The notes under the pieces are model-generated. The model had not been told where the DNA came from. It ran no database searches and saw only the letters and a list, made by a program, of their open reading frames with translations. Positions 1 through 9,858 of a stretch of 64,000 bases of DNA are shown piece by piece (positions within the stretch are counted from its first letter, which is position 1; each line of letters starts with the position of its first letter). Made by a program: the position numbers and the translations under genes. Source of the stretch: JAIPDZ01 sp034522175 (lineage in GTDB: Bacteria; Desulfobacterota; DSM-4660; Desulfatiglandales; Desulfatiglandaceae); NCBI GenBank assembly GCA_034522175.1, contig JAXHLQ010000001.1:2914001-2978000 (forward strand), in the 5' to 3' direction.

Positions 1-303
1 TTCACCGAAATCGTAGCTCCCGTCGGCATCTCCCATCAGGATGAAAGTACCCCGGGATGCTTCGATACCCCTCTTGAGGGCTTTGCCATACCCCCTCTGG
101 GCGATATGAACCACCCGAGCACCCGCCCTCTCTGCGATCTCGGGTGAACCGTCGCTGCTTCCGTTATCGGCAATCACCACTTCTCCCGTAACTGCATGAT
201 TATGAAGCGCGTTCAGTGCTTCACGAATGCAGGCTTCAAGAGTCTCGGCCTCATTGAGACAGGGCATAACAACAGAGATTTCTATTCCATCTTCCACGAT
301 CAT
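1..303 (-). CDS. Glycosyltransferase family 2, partial (C-terminus beyond window)
   Basis: Reading the minus strand from the ATG at 303 gives 101 residues without a stop before the window edge. The translation starts with a GT-A fold: a nucleotide-binding strand ending PCLNEAET (residues 14-21), DNGSSDGS (46-53) and GDADGSYDF (91-99), the last carrying the metal-binding DxD. This resembles the DPM1-like, polyprenyl-phosphate-sugar branch of family GT2, but the acceptor cannot be told from the fragment. It is transcribed away from the glycosyltransferase at 522, so the roughly 215 bp between them should hold promoters for both directions. The start has only a weak ribosome site, so an alternative start is possible. 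Confidence 0.8.
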   Translation of the reverse strand, partial: MIVEDGIEISVVMPCLNEAETLEACIREALNALHNHAVTGEVVIADNGSSDGSPEIAERAGARVVHIAQRGYGKALKRGIEASRGTFILMGDADGSYDFGE

Positions 304-521
304 TACCTGAAAACGATTGTTGAAGCGCTTTTCCTAAAGGAATGTTTGAGCGATCGAAATACCAGGCGGACGAAATGGCCAAGCCCGTTCTTGTATCCAC
401 ATTTTTCGAGATTATCGATAAAGACTTTACATTTGATAGGAGCATTTTTCAAGAAGGACTCCGTTAAATCTTAAGCGTCGATCCGTTTTTGCTCCAAATA
501 TCTGACGGGTGAACCATTTCC
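304..521. other. Divergent intergenic region
   Basis: About 218 bp lie between two divergently transcribed glycosyltransferase genes. The stretch is AT-rich and presumably contains both promoters, but I see no convincing -35/-10 pair or operator. Open frames crossing it have no recognisable protein features. Confidence 0.4.
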
Positions 522-1703
522 ATGAAAAATAATAAGGGAGGGGTCAGTATTGTTATTCCCACCTATGAGGGTGGTAAGGTCTTTTCGCAATGTCTCAAGA
601 TGATTTACGCGCAGGCGTATGACGGGCCGATCCAGTTGATTGTCATTGATTCCGGTTCTTCCGATGGTACAGCAGAACTGGCCGAAAAAAAGGGAGCGAT
701 TCTAAGACGAATTGACAAAAATGAATTCCATCACGCAAGGACAAGAAATAAAGCCCTCTCGTTGGTGGCGTTTGATCGAGTCATATTCATGGTGCAGGAT
801 GCTGTCCCCGTTTCAGAAAAATGGCTTTCCCGTTTGACGGAGTCGTTGGAGGAGTCTGGGGCAGCGGCGGTCTATACCGGTCAGATCCCGCACGAAAATG
901 CGTCCCTCTATGCCCGGCTTGAGACAGATTCCATCAGCGAGGCAAGAGGCAATAGCCCAAAAGTTCACTATCTCCAATTACTTGAATCGTTTCGTGCATT
1001 ACTCTATGAAGAGGCCTACAGGAACATTGGCCTCGATAATGTCTGTGCAATTTACAATATGAATGTACTGTTAGAAGAACCATTTCCCAATGTGGATTTT
1101 GCTGAGGACCTGGCTTGGGCTTTGAAAATCCTTCTCAAAGGCCACACAATTCTTTATCAGCCCAATGTTCAAGTAAAACATTCGCATAATCGCCCATCCA
1201 TCTATATCTTTAAGCGACAAATTATCAATGCATTTTGGTGTGCTAAGATAATGCAGCGCGTAAGAGAAGATTTATCCTTTTTGGGGCTGTACGATCTTTT
1301 GGCGGTGATGAATGACGTGGTGGATGCCGCCCATCAGATGGGGAACGAGATGCAGTTTTCACTCAACATCAAGTCGTTTTTCCAAGAGATCTTGAAGTCG
1401 TTTCCGTTATCATATCGAGTTTGCCTATTCCTGGAGTCTGGTCTTTCTATGGTTCATAAATCAGAATCTTTGGCGGTTACAGAGATAAGGAAGCGGTTGG
1501 AAAAAGAGATACGGGAAATGTTCGGTAGCCTGCTTACAAGATACCCGAATGCAGAGAAAACGGAATACGCCGAGGCTCTGGAACAGATTACCGCCAATGT
1601 CTTGGGAAGAATTCTCGGGGAGACCTATGCGAGTTGTATGCGACAAGGAAATATCTCCAATCGGTTTGAGCGGTTCATGCGGCCCTGGCTGATTGGCGCG
1701 TAA
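522..1703 (+). CDS. Glycosyltransferase family 2, rhamnosyltransferase-like
   Basis: 393 residues. The GT-A domain is clear: VSIVIPTYEGG near residue 8, VIDSGSSDGT (41-50), FHHARTRNK (69-77) and VQDA (91-94). The F-H-x-x-x-R-N segment followed by a QDA metal site is typical of RfbN-like rhamnosyltransferases, which transfer a nucleotide-activated deoxysugar to a lipid-linked oligosaccharide on the cytoplasmic face of the membrane. A second acidic motif, FAEDLAWALK, lies near residue 193, where GT2 enzymes usually carry the catalytic ED. The C-terminal ~170 residues are helical with no named domain. It begins the + strand run of the polysaccharide locus. Donor and acceptor sugars are inferred only from family resemblance. 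Confidence 0.82.
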   Translation: MKNNKGGVSIVIPTYEGGKVFSQCLKMIYAQAYDGPIQLIVIDSGSSDGTAELAEKKGAILRRIDKNEFHHARTRNKALSLVAFDRVIFMVQDAVPVSEKWLSRLTESLEESGAAAVYTGQIPHENASLYARLETDSISEARGNSPKVHYLQLLESFRALLYEEAYRNIGLDNVCAIYNMNVLLEEPFPNVDFAEDLAWALKILLKGHTILYQPNVQVKHSHNRPSIYIFKRQIINAFWCAKIMQRVREDLSFLGLYDLLAVMNDVVDAAHQMGNEMQFSLNIKSFFQEILKSFPLSYRVCLFLESGLSMVHKSESLAVTEIRKRLEKEIREMFGSLLTRYPNAEKTEYAEALEQITANVLGRILGETYASCMRQGNISNRFERFMRPWLIGA

Positions 1704-1868
1704 TACCTATCTCTTTTTCTTTGGAAAAGGTGGTGAGATTTCTTATCTATTTTGCTATGTTCTAACAGCGAAGCATTCTTAACGGGTATGTGTATATGCC
1801 TGCAAATAATATAGATGTGACGCGGGCGTCCAAATGGATGCCGTCTCGGCGACGAACTGATCTTCAGG

Positions 1869-2882
1869 ATGACCCATATGGGCTCAAAAGCGGTCAGACA
1901 AATCAGAGGGCTTTTTCCAAGAATAAGACAATGGCGACATGATTCTCAGATGGATGCCAGGGATCACTGGTTTAACGAAATGGATGCCGCAGAACTTCCT
2001 AAGATCAGCATCGTAACCCCTTCTTATAATCAGGCGCGTTTTTTGGAGACATGCATTCAATCGGTCCTGAGCCAAGGGTACCCGAGGCTGGAATATATTA
2101 TTCTCGACGGGGGATCGTCCGATGATAGTGTTGACATCATCAAAAAACATGAGGCTGACATCACATTTTGGAGGAGTAGACTTGATAAAGGCCAATCCGA
2201 TGCCATCAATGAGGGCTTTGAAAGAAGTACAGGAGATCTTGTTGCCTGGTTAAACGCGGATGATTTTTACTTACCAGGTGCCTTTGCAATGGCGGGCCGC
2301 ACGTTTTCGTCGCGACCTGAAGCGTCGTTTTATTTCGGAAACGGGTGGCGGGTAGATGAAACTGGAAATTTCAAGTCACCTTTTTTTAAGAAAAACCACA
2401 TTTATTTTAACCGTAACGGTCTGATTTATGGCCTTAATTATATACTACAGCCATCCAGCTTTATAAACAGAAGAGTCCTCTTTCAAGTGGGGCTCCTTGA
2501 CACGGGTTTACGGTACGGTATGGATACAGATTTGTGGATTCGGCTGTCTAATCTCGCGTCACCACAGCCGATATCGGGTTTTCTTTCCGCATCTCGGGAA
2601 TATGATGATACGAAGACCGCCAAAGGCTCCTTTGAACGGGTGGAGGAGCTTCGTCAGATTGCGAGCAAGTACAGTGGGGCGCCCATGACACCTGGCGTTT
2701 TATGCTATTTCTTGGATACTCTTTATCAATCGGTTGGGGAAAGAGAAGAAATATTCGACAGAAATTTCCAGAAGTCTCTAAGAATGTTTTGGGCTGAGAC
2801 AGCACGGCTACTGTCCAAGTTTGGCTGCAGCCCTGAGGGGTTTCCGGTTTCGGGTGACCCTGAGAAATTCCGGAGTAAGTAG
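1869..2882 (+). CDS. Glycosyltransferase family 2 (WfgS-like)
   Basis: 337 residues. The GT2 domain starts near residue 46 with SIVTPSYNQ, continues through ILDGGSSDDS (79-88) and KGQSDAINEGF (107-117), and has the metal-binding WLNADD at 127-132. GQSDAIN followed by NADD or NSDD marks the WfgS-like group of O-antigen glycosyltransferases. Close relatives in this window are the second half of the next gene and the gene at 13533, so the locus holds three paralogous copies of this domain. An in-frame ATG three codons downstream (1878) is an equally possible start, since neither has a strong ribosome site. The sugar specificity is unknown. Confidence 0.82.
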   Translation: MTHMGSKAVRQIRGLFPRIRQWRHDSQMDARDHWFNEMDAAELPKISIVTPSYNQARFLETCIQSVLSQGYPRLEYIILDGGSSDDSVDIIKKHEADITFWRSRLDKGQSDAINEGFERSTGDLVAWLNADDFYLPGAFAMAGRTFSSRPEASFYFGNGWRVDETGNFKSPFFKKNHIYFNRNGLIYGLNYILQPSSFINRRVLFQVGLLDTGLRYGMDTDLWIRLSNLASPQPISGFLSASREYDDTKTAKGSFERVEELRQIASKYSGAPMTPGVLCYFLDTLYQSVGEREEIFDRNFQKSLRMFWAETARLLSKFGCSPEGFPVSGDPEKFRSK

Positions 2883-2925
2883 TTCAAAAGATACCCAAAA
2901 TGTATGGGCTGAGCAGATACACAGA

Positions 2926-5328
2926 ATGAAAATAGGCATTGAAATCAGACAAATTGTCCCTGGAAGCTCTGGCGGAATGGCTATGCTTGTTAAAGGGGTT
3001 TTGGATGCGCTTTTTGAGCAATATCCTGAAGAGGATTTCTTTATATTTTCAACTATTTTTAATCGGGGCCTGGTGGGTCAAAATCGTAAGCATGTGGAAG
3101 TCATTACCCTGCCGATTGCCAATTTTTTTGAAGCGTTGGATCGGCTTTCAAAAAGAATTGGGCTTTCTGTGCTCATTAGAACGTATCCGGCGGAAGTTGA
3201 GTTGAATTTCTCCATGTCGAAACAGATATTCCTGGTGCCCGACCTGCAGCATGAGTTTTATCCGGAATTTTTTTCTTCGGAAGTTGTGCGATCCCGACGT
3301 GTTGCTTTTAACAAAGCCCTGGTTTGGAGCGCGGCCATTGGGACATTGAGTGAGTTTACCAAACGAACGATTGAGGCGCACGAATGGACACGTTGCCGGG
3401 ACATTTTCATTGTACACCCGGGTTTGCCTTTCAAAATGCATCATGATGACGTGCCGGTGTTAACCCCTGAGAATCAGAGAGATATTCCCTCAAAAGCCTT
3501 TTTTATTTACCCGGCGAATTTATGGCCTCATAAGAATCACCTTAGGATTCTAAAGGCTTTTGCGGGTTTTCTTGATAAAACCGGGCATGATCTGCAACTG
3601 ATTTTGACAGGCCATAGGGAGGGGTGGAGTAGCCTGAATGCAGCTTTTCCGAGCTTGCCAGTGTTTCATCTTGGTTTTGTTTCAGATTCCTTATTGAGGC
3701 GACTCTATCAAAAGGCCACTGCCCTTGTTTTCTTTTCTCTGTACGAAGGCTTCGGCATTCCCTTATTAGAGGCGTTCGATGCCGGGATTCCGGTTATGTG
3801 CAGTAACACGACGAGTTTACCAGAAGTGGGCGGAGATGCGGTATTAAGTTGCGACCCCACAGACACGGATGCGATGAGTGGACTGATGGCAAGCGTTGTC
3901 GAGGATAACAAAATCAGGAATGAACTAATCTCAAGAGGGAAACGACGCCTACAACTATATGGATGGGAATCCTCCGCAAAGAATTTGTATGAAGCATGCG
4001 AAAGGGTTGTTTGCAGGAAATCAGGAGAGATACGCGTATCAGGTGGGATGTCATCAAATGATTACCCACTGGTCACCATCGTTACGCCCTCCTTTAATCA
4101 AGGCCAATTCTTGAGGAAAACCATTGATAGTGTCCTCAATCAGAGCTATTCCCACATTGAATATCTGGTGATGGATGGAGGTTCTCAAGACAATTCAGTG
4201 GATATTTTGAAATCGTATGGTGATAAGATCTGCTGGGTTTCAGAGTTGGACCACGGACAGAGCGATGCCATCAATAAAGGCTTCAATCGATCAAATGGGG
4301 AAGTTCTTGCCTATCTGAATTCAGATGATTTACTTCTTCCAAACGCTGTGAGCACCGTGATAGAATATTTGCTTCAACATCCGGATTGGGATCTTGTATA
4401 TGGAGGGGCTCAATACATAGATAAAGAGGAGCGTGTTACTGGCATCTATAATACGGCTGATTACTCGTTTGAAAGGCTCATGCAGGACTGCTGTATTTGC
4501 CAGCCTGCGGCATTCTGGCGGCGTAGAATAGCGAATAAGGTGGGGCCATTCAGTCCGAAGCTTCAGTACGCAATGGATTTTGATTACTGGTTGCGTATCG
4601 ATCGTGCGGGAGGGCGCACCCATCACATTCAAGATATGCTGGCCAGCAGCCGCCTTTATGCTGAAAACAAAACACTCTCGGCCAGGAGAGAGATTTACAA
4701 AGAAATATTCCAAGTTTGTCTATCGCATGGCGGATATGTTGACTACAGCTATTTTGTCGGTTTTTGGGATCATCTGATCAATGAAAACAGATATGCCGCA
4801 GTCACTGCTTTGGGTCGATATTCAAAATTGATTCGATTGTTGGCGATGCTTCATCTCAGGTTCTTTGATTTTCGTAGAATGGGTATTCGAAACATCCCTT
4901 TTGCTTTAAGGCGAACCTATGCACGAGCGCTTTCAAGGAGTTTTTCAAAGGGAGGGATTTTCTACAGAATATCGAATCCTTTCTTGGTCAAGTTGGCAGA
5001 TAAGAGGCCTGTAAGCGGCCTATGGAGCGATAATTGGTTAGGCCCAAGGTGCAGTTTTTTTAAGAACGAAACAAGCTTGGTGTCTGACGATCTTATCGGG
5101 GGAATACCGGCGATCGATATGGATCTAACCGTCAAACTCGACAACAAAGAGGTGCTAAGAAAAAGCCTGAAAGAAAAGACATATGAATCCATCCGATTTT
5201 CCATTGACCCAAACGGGTATAAGAGGATCCAACTCAACTTCTCCAGGCATGTCTTGGATCCAGCTCGAAGAAGATTGTCTTTTCTTCTGTTTGAGACGAA
5301 TTTGTTTAGAGAAGAAGATATTCTTTGA
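2926..5328 (+). CDS. Bimodular glycosyltransferase: GT4 followed by GT2, with C-terminal beta-rich module
   Basis: About 800 residues. The first ~365 form a GT4 (GT-B) glycosyltransferase beginning MKIGIEIRQIVPGSSGG, with the E-x7-E signature YEGFGIPLLEAF. From about residue 375 a complete GT2 domain follows (VTIVTPSFNQ, MDGGSQDNS, HGQSDAINKGF, YLNSDD). The last ~110 residues look like the beta-sandwich module often attached to such transferases (a W-x-D-N-W-x-G-P start). One polypeptide could therefore add two successive sugars. I chose the ATG at 2926, 43 bases after the upstream stop, because the GT-B fold starts there. The frame is open further upstream to 2821 but would overlap the previous gene. 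Confidence 0.83.
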   Translation: MKIGIEIRQIVPGSSGGMAMLVKGVLDALFEQYPEEDFFIFSTIFNRGLVGQNRKHVEVITLPIANFFEALDRLSKRIGLSVLIRTYPAEVELNFSMSKQIFLVPDLQHEFYPEFFSSEVVRSRRVAFNKALVWSAAIGTLSEFTKRTIEAHEWTRCRDIFIVHPGLPFKMHHDDVPVLTPENQRDIPSKAFFIYPANLWPHKNHLRILKAFAGFLDKTGHDLQLILTGHREGWSSLNAAFPSLPVFHLGFVSDSLLRRLYQKATALVFFSLYEGFGIPLLEAFDAGIPVMCSNTTSLPEVGGDAVLSCDPTDTDAMSGLMASVVEDNKIRNELISRGKRRLQLYGWESSAKNLYEACERVVCRKSGEIRVSGGMSSNDYPLVTIVTPSFNQGQFLRKTIDSVLNQSYSHIEYLVMDGGSQDNSVDILKSYGDKICWVSELDHGQSDAINKGFNRSNGEVLAYLNSDDLLLPNAVSTVIEYLLQHPDWDLVYGGAQYIDKEERVTGIYNTADYSFERLMQDCCICQPAAFWRRRIANKVGPFSPKLQYAMDFDYWLRIDRAGGRTHHIQDMLASSRLYAENKTLSARREIYKEIFQVCLSHGGYVDYSYFVGFWDHLINENRYAAVTALGRYSKLIRLLAMLHLRFFDFRRMGIRNIPFALRRTYARALSRSFSKGGIFYRISNPFLVKLADKRPVSGLWSDNWLGPRCSFFKNETSLVSDDLIGGIPAIDMDLTVKLDNKEVLRKSLKEKTYESIRFSIDPNGYKRIQLNFSRHVLDPARRRLSFLLFETNLFREEDIL

Positions 5329-5349
5329 AAAATGAAGTTTGATACACTG

Positions 5350-5515
5350 GTAAAAAGTCAAAAATGCGCTCTTTCCGTCATTCCCCGCAAAAGGCATCGG
5401 GATCTTCGACCGGCGAATCCCGGATCGGGGTCCGGGACAGGCACCGGAATCCAGTGTTATCAAGAAGTTATGAAACTCCTGGACCCCGTTTTTCAACGGG
5501 GTGACGACTTTTTAC
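5350..5515. repeat. Palindromic intergenic repeat (MITE-like) with terminal inverted repeats
   Basis: Perfect 10-base ends GTAAAAAGTC (5350-5359) and GACTTTTTAC (5506-5515) enclose two smaller palindromic parts. The first runs from GTCATTCCCCGC to GGAATCCAG. The second is a hairpin, GGACCCCG to CGGGGTGACG. A related but shorter unit lies at 26369-26447. The architecture is that of a non-autonomous, REP or MITE-like interspersed repeat. A 76-codon open frame over it (5332-5562) has no protein-like features and is not annotated as a gene. Confidence 0.7.
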
Positions 5516-5654
5516 GAAGGCATCAAGTTTGGCCGACAACTAAGGCTTGGCGAGACTTATAAACGTCAGAGTCAGTCGTAAGAGTCAGTCAATTTTCCCA
5601 AACGGCGTTCTCTATTGGTACGGATCCACAACAATTGTTCCTTAGTGTGCCATA

Positions 5655-7430
5655 ATGAATATTGTCCAAATCAGCACGTATGATGTCATCGGGGGCGCGG
5701 GCAGGGCAGCGTATCGGCTCCACTGTGGTCTAAGAGAAATTGGCCATCGATCCCGTATGCTGGTCCGGGAAAAGGCTTCGGATGATCCCGATGTGTTTTG
5801 CCCTTCCGTGATAACTCCACCTAAAAATGATCAAGAGCATATATTCTATTTTGAAGCCATTCAACGAGGGTATATTGATTGGAACCGAACAGATGTCAGC
5901 AATACCATGTTTTCCCTCCCCTTTCCTGGGCATGACCTCTCCAGTTTTCCTGTATTGGCGGAGGCGGATATTATCAACCTGCACTGGATAACCGGATTTC
6001 AGTCGATACAAACCCTGAAAAAGCTTTTTTCCCTTCAAAAACCAATTGTGTGGACGCTACATGATATGTGGCCATTTACAGGCGGGTGTCACTACTCTGC
6101 TGGCTGCCAACAATATTGCCAGGATTGCTGCGCATGCCCACAGCTTTGTGAGGATCCGTTGGGGCTTACCAAAACCATACTCCAAGACAAACTGACACAC
6201 CTGAAGGGCTCAAACCTTGTGGTGGTAACGCCTAGCCGATGGATGGCGGATTGTGCAAAGGAGAGTGCACTCTTTCGGGGTTCACGGGTGGAAGTGATTC
6301 CAAACTCGCTGGAGACAGACGTTTTTTTTCCATTTCCCAAAGCGGAGGCAAAGCGAATTTTGGGTTTTGAGGAAGAAACGACGATCGTCCTTTTTGGCTG
6401 CCAGTATTTCCAAGAGAAAAGGAAAGGTTTCTCAGAATTACTGTCAGCATTGAGTGATTGCCTCGATCATTTGGAATTTCATGAACTGGTGAAAAAAGAT
6501 AAACTTAAGGTGCTTACTTTTGGATCTCCCATTGATGACTTGAACCGTCTTGGGATCCCGATTGTTTCTCTGGGAACATTGGCATCGGATGAGGAGATAC
6601 GGACTGCTTACTGTGGCGCCGATCTATTTGTACTCCCTTCACTTGAGGACAACCTTCCCAATACCATATTGGAGGCAATGGCTTGCGGGACATCCGTGGT
6701 GGCTTTTGACACGGGTGGAATCCGTGACATGGTAGAAGACAGCGTGAATGGGTTTCTGGTGCCTACCGGAGATACGAAAGCACTGGCCCAGAGGATTTTA
6801 TGCCTGGTTTTTGATACGGATAAACGGAACCATTTTGGGAGCAGGTCACGGGAAAAGGTGGAAATGCATCATACATTGGCCGCACAAGCAAAAGGGTATT
6901 TGTCCATATATCAAGAGCTCTATGATGAGATTGATGGTGCGCGAAACGAAGGTTTTCAAGGGAGGTCTGTAAATTCACAGCCCGATAAGGAAGAGACTCT
7001 CAGCTATGATGTTAAAGTTCCGATGGATATTGAAGTTGGCCCTGAAATAGGCTCAATATATGAATCACTTGTGTTGAAATCCCTCCAGAAATTTGCACCA
7101 TTTCTCAAGGAACAACTCGAAGAGACTGAAAAGGATCGAGCCGCTCGTCTTGAACAAGTAAATGAACTTACAAGACTTTTGGCAGAGAGTGAAACTGATC
7201 GGGAGGCTCGACTTGAACAGATAAGGGAGCTGACCAAAATAGCGAGAAAGGGACAAGAAACCATTCAGAGATTGGAACATAGGATTCATAAACTGGAAAA
7301 TGAAATTCGTGAATACCAGGATAATATGGAAACACTGGAGCACATAATTCACGGTTTGAGAGGAACCCTCCCTATGCGTATTGCCAGAAAAGTATCGTTT
7401 GGGCGATTTGATCCTCCTAATAAATGGTGA
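5655..7430 (+). CDS. Glycosyltransferase family 4 with C-terminal coiled coil
   Basis: 591 residues. The N-terminal GT-B half starts MNIVQISTYDVIGGAGRAA, a glycine-rich loop typical of GT4 enzymes, and contains WTLHDMWPFTGGCHYS, a hallmark of a subgroup found in capsule and O-antigen loci. This is followed by a cysteine-rich stretch (CQQYCQDCCACPQLC). The E-x7-E pair is LEDNLPNTILEAMACG near residue 328-345. From about residue 480 the chain becomes a charged coiled coil containing a duplicated unit (DRAARLEQVNELT and DREARLEQIRELT, about 20 residues apart), which suggests oligomerisation or docking to a partner. A 140 bp gap containing the repeat above separates it from the previous gene. Donor sugar unknown. 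Confidence 0.82.
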   Translation: MNIVQISTYDVIGGAGRAAYRLHCGLREIGHRSRMLVREKASDDPDVFCPSVITPPKNDQEHIFYFEAIQRGYIDWNRTDVSNTMFSLPFPGHDLSSFPVLAEADIINLHWITGFQSIQTLKKLFSLQKPIVWTLHDMWPFTGGCHYSAGCQQYCQDCCACPQLCEDPLGLTKTILQDKLTHLKGSNLVVVTPSRWMADCAKESALFRGSRVEVIPNSLETDVFFPFPKAEAKRILGFEEETTIVLFGCQYFQEKRKGFSELLSALSDCLDHLEFHELVKKDKLKVLTFGSPIDDLNRLGIPIVSLGTLASDEEIRTAYCGADLFVLPSLEDNLPNTILEAMACGTSVVAFDTGGIRDMVEDSVNGFLVPTGDTKALAQRILCLVFDTDKRNHFGSRSREKVEMHHTLAAQAKGYLSIYQELYDEIDGARNEGFQGRSVNSQPDKEETLSYDVKVPMDIEVGPEIGSIYESLVLKSLQKFAPFLKEQLEETEKDRAARLEQVNELTRLLAESETDREARLEQIRELTKIARKGQETIQRLEHRIHKLENEIREYQDNMETLEHIIHGLRGTLPMRIARKVSFGRFDPPNKW

Positions 7431-7607
7431 GATTGGAAATATCATACCCTCTATTTTCCAAGAATAGCTTCTAATGCCTCTTGAATCAAAATCTACGCTC
7501 TCACGCTTATGTATATTTTGTTGGGGTCTCGATCATAGCAGCTGAAAGCGTAGGTTCCATAGATTTGGAATAGATTTGGAATAGGTCGAAAAATCAGTCG
7601 GAAAATC

Positions 7608-9809
7608 ATGAGTTCTCAAGAGCATACAAATCGAATCAAGGCCGCGTTTGCTTTATTGCTACCGTCCTGTGTTGTTGTATCAAACCTATTTTTCTTTACC
7701 CCTATTACCATTTATGCTGGCAATATCTCGGAATTCAGTATCAGCTTGCCAGAAGTTTTAAAATGCTTTGCCATCCCGGTTCTCGTCTTAATGGGCGTCT
7801 TTATGGGTATTGGCTTGTTATTGCGGAGGAAATATTTCTCGCTATTGGTCTCATTTCTTCTCGCTTTGGGGTTATTGATGTGGGTTCAAAGCAGTTATTT
7901 TGTCCTCCAACATGGCCCTATGGGTATTACAGATATCAATTGGAGTAAGTACGTATGGCAGTCCATGTTAAATACAGCAATGTGGATTGTTGTGTTGAGC
8001 GTTGCGTTATTTCTTCATAGACAAATTGTCAAGGCTGCAATTGTGGTAAGCTGTTCACTATTAGCGGTACAATTTACCTATTTGTGTATTCTGACTATCC
8101 AGGAGCCGAAACTATGGACAAAAAAAGAAGAGGTCTATAAAGGGATCTCGCCTCCACCTGAATTGATGCAGTTTTCTTCTACGAAAAACGTAATCCAGGT
8201 GGTGCTCGATGAGCTTCAATCTACTGTTTTTAAGGAGTTCATGAATGAAAACCAAGAAAGATATACCAATGATTTTGAGGGATTTACGTTTTTTGAAGAA
8301 GCGACTGGGGCGTTTCCCACTACCCTAATGAGTGTCCCTGCCCTATTAAGCGGTGAGACGTACAAAAATCATGTTCCCATACAAGATTTTATGCGCTCCA
8401 TATGCAGCGCCAATACGCTGCCGAATGTCCTTTATGATCATGGTTTTAAGGTCGATATGGCAGTGCCGTATCACTGGTGTTACAACGGTAAGTGGTCAGT
8501 TTTTTATTATATTCCCGTTCCTTATGGGTTGTCGCAGGAGGAATATGACCAAGCAAATGCCGATTCTCTTTTACGTTTTTCAGTTTTTAGGTTATCACCG
8601 CATTTCTTGAAGACGGTTATCTACAAATACGGCGTGGGTATACCGATGATTAACTTAACTAAAGGAGACAGGCAACATTGGGAAGCAGCGAGGCATTTTG
8701 CCCATGAAGAATTCCTGCAGGATCTAATAGACAATATGCAAACGACTAGAGATGGCCCAGCCTACAAGTTCATTCACCTGACGACAACCCATTGGCCTTC
8801 AGTACTTGACGAGAATTGTAAGTACGCTGGCCACGTTTTGCCATGGACGTGGGATAACATCAAAGTGCAGACAAGGTGCGGCATTGAGCACTTCTTGAGG
8901 TTCTTAGAAAAATTGAAACGTTTGGGAATATATGATTCTTCATTGATTGTTGTCCAGGCAGATCACGGTTACTGGAAAATACCCCGTTCAGAAATGGAGA
9001 TCACTCTTAAGAATGCTGACAAAGATATTCCCGGATATTTTGGTAGAGATCCAGAGTACTTTGCTGAAATGGTGTGCGCGGCGTTGCCATTGATGGCTAT
9101 TAAACCACCTCATAGTAAAGGACCTCTGCGTGTATCCAGTGTGCCCGCAGCCCTGACAGATATACCCGCGACGGTTTGCTCATTGCTTGGCATTAAGCAT
9201 GATTTCAGCGGAAAAGCCGTATTTGAATTAAAGGATAATGAAAAGCGCAAAAGGGTCTTCCGGTATTATGATACGCTAAATCGCAGCAAGGATAAGTTTT
9301 TTAGACGTATGGATGAATTCCATATTGAAGGTAGCCCATTTGATAAGGCTTCATGGAAATTCATAACTTCTTATAGAAACCCGGAAGAACTTTCGTATGA
9401 AGTCAGGAAGCTGGATTTTGGCACAAAGGAAGCTTTCCATTTTTTGAATTATGGCTGGGGGCCAGATGAGAAAGATCCAAGGGAGGGATATCCTTTCAAC
9501 TGGGCGATCGGTGAATCTGCAGGTTTACTTCTCTCATTGCCTAAAAATAAAGAAACCGTTCTAACAGCAGTTTTACAGTCCTTTCCCTTCGACACAATGC
9601 AAGAAATAAAGATCTTCGTTGACGGTGAGCAAGTAGGGAGATGGGAACTCTTTCATCCTTGGCGGTTTTGTAGGAAGAGTGTAGCCATCCCATCTGATGA
9701 AAAAAGACCGGATGTGAGTCATATTGAGTTTCAGTTTTCAAAACAGCGAATGTCGATGAAAGGAGAAAGGCCTATTTCAGTAAGGTTTAAAAGCATAACG
9801 ATCGAGTGA
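7608..9809 (+). CDS. Membrane-anchored AlkP-superfamily (sulfatase-like) hydrolase/phosphotransferase
   Basis: 733 residues. Roughly five hydrophobic membrane segments fill residues 12-175. A large soluble domain of the alkaline phosphatase/sulfatase superfamily follows. It starts at NVIQVVLDELQS, has a candidate nucleophile threonine in FPTTLMSVPALLSG (around residue 234) and a metal-binding ADHG near residue 450. The layout of membrane segments followed by a periplasmic AlkP domain matches LtaS/EptA-like enzymes that move phosphoethanolamine or phosphoglycerol onto glycans or lipids. The polysaccharide setting suggests it decorates the glycan, but neither donor nor acceptor can be read from sequence. 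It is followed by the DPGTG protein and the kinase-like/methyltransferase fusion, and the three look co-transcribed. Confidence 0.75.
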   Translation: MSSQEHTNRIKAAFALLLPSCVVVSNLFFFTPITIYAGNISEFSISLPEVLKCFAIPVLVLMGVFMGIGLLLRRKYFSLLVSFLLALGLLMWVQSSYFVLQHGPMGITDINWSKYVWQSMLNTAMWIVVLSVALFLHRQIVKAAIVVSCSLLAVQFTYLCILTIQEPKLWTKKEEVYKGISPPPELMQFSSTKNVIQVVLDELQSTVFKEFMNENQERYTNDFEGFTFFEEATGAFPTTLMSVPALLSGETYKNHVPIQDFMRSICSANTLPNVLYDHGFKVDMAVPYHWCYNGKWSVFYYIPVPYGLSQEEYDQANADSLLRFSVFRLSPHFLKTVIYKYGVGIPMINLTKGDRQHWEAARHFAHEEFLQDLIDNMQTTRDGPAYKFIHLTTTHWPSVLDENCKYAGHVLPWTWDNIKVQTRCGIEHFLRFLEKLKRLGIYDSSLIVVQADHGYWKIPRSEMEITLKNADKDIPGYFGRDPEYFAEMVCAALPLMAIKPPHSKGPLRVSSVPAALTDIPATVCSLLGIKHDFSGKAVFELKDNEKRKRVFRYYDTLNRSKDKFFRRMDEFHIEGSPFDKASWKFITSYRNPEELSYEVRKLDFGTKEAFHFLNYGWGPDEKDPREGYPFNWAIGESAGLLLSLPKNKETVLTAVLQSFPFDTMQEIKIFVDGEQVGRWELFHPWRFCRKSVAIPSDEKRPDVSHIEFQFSKQRMSMKGERPISVRFKSITIE

Positions 9810-9858
9810 TTGATCACAGTCTAAATTGTGAACTGATGCATTGAAGAGGAGAGTCGTA

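Noticed and set aside
5332..5562. 76-codon open frame after the first fusion glycosyltransferase
   Set aside because: It lies almost wholly within the palindromic repeat element and has no protein-like pattern.
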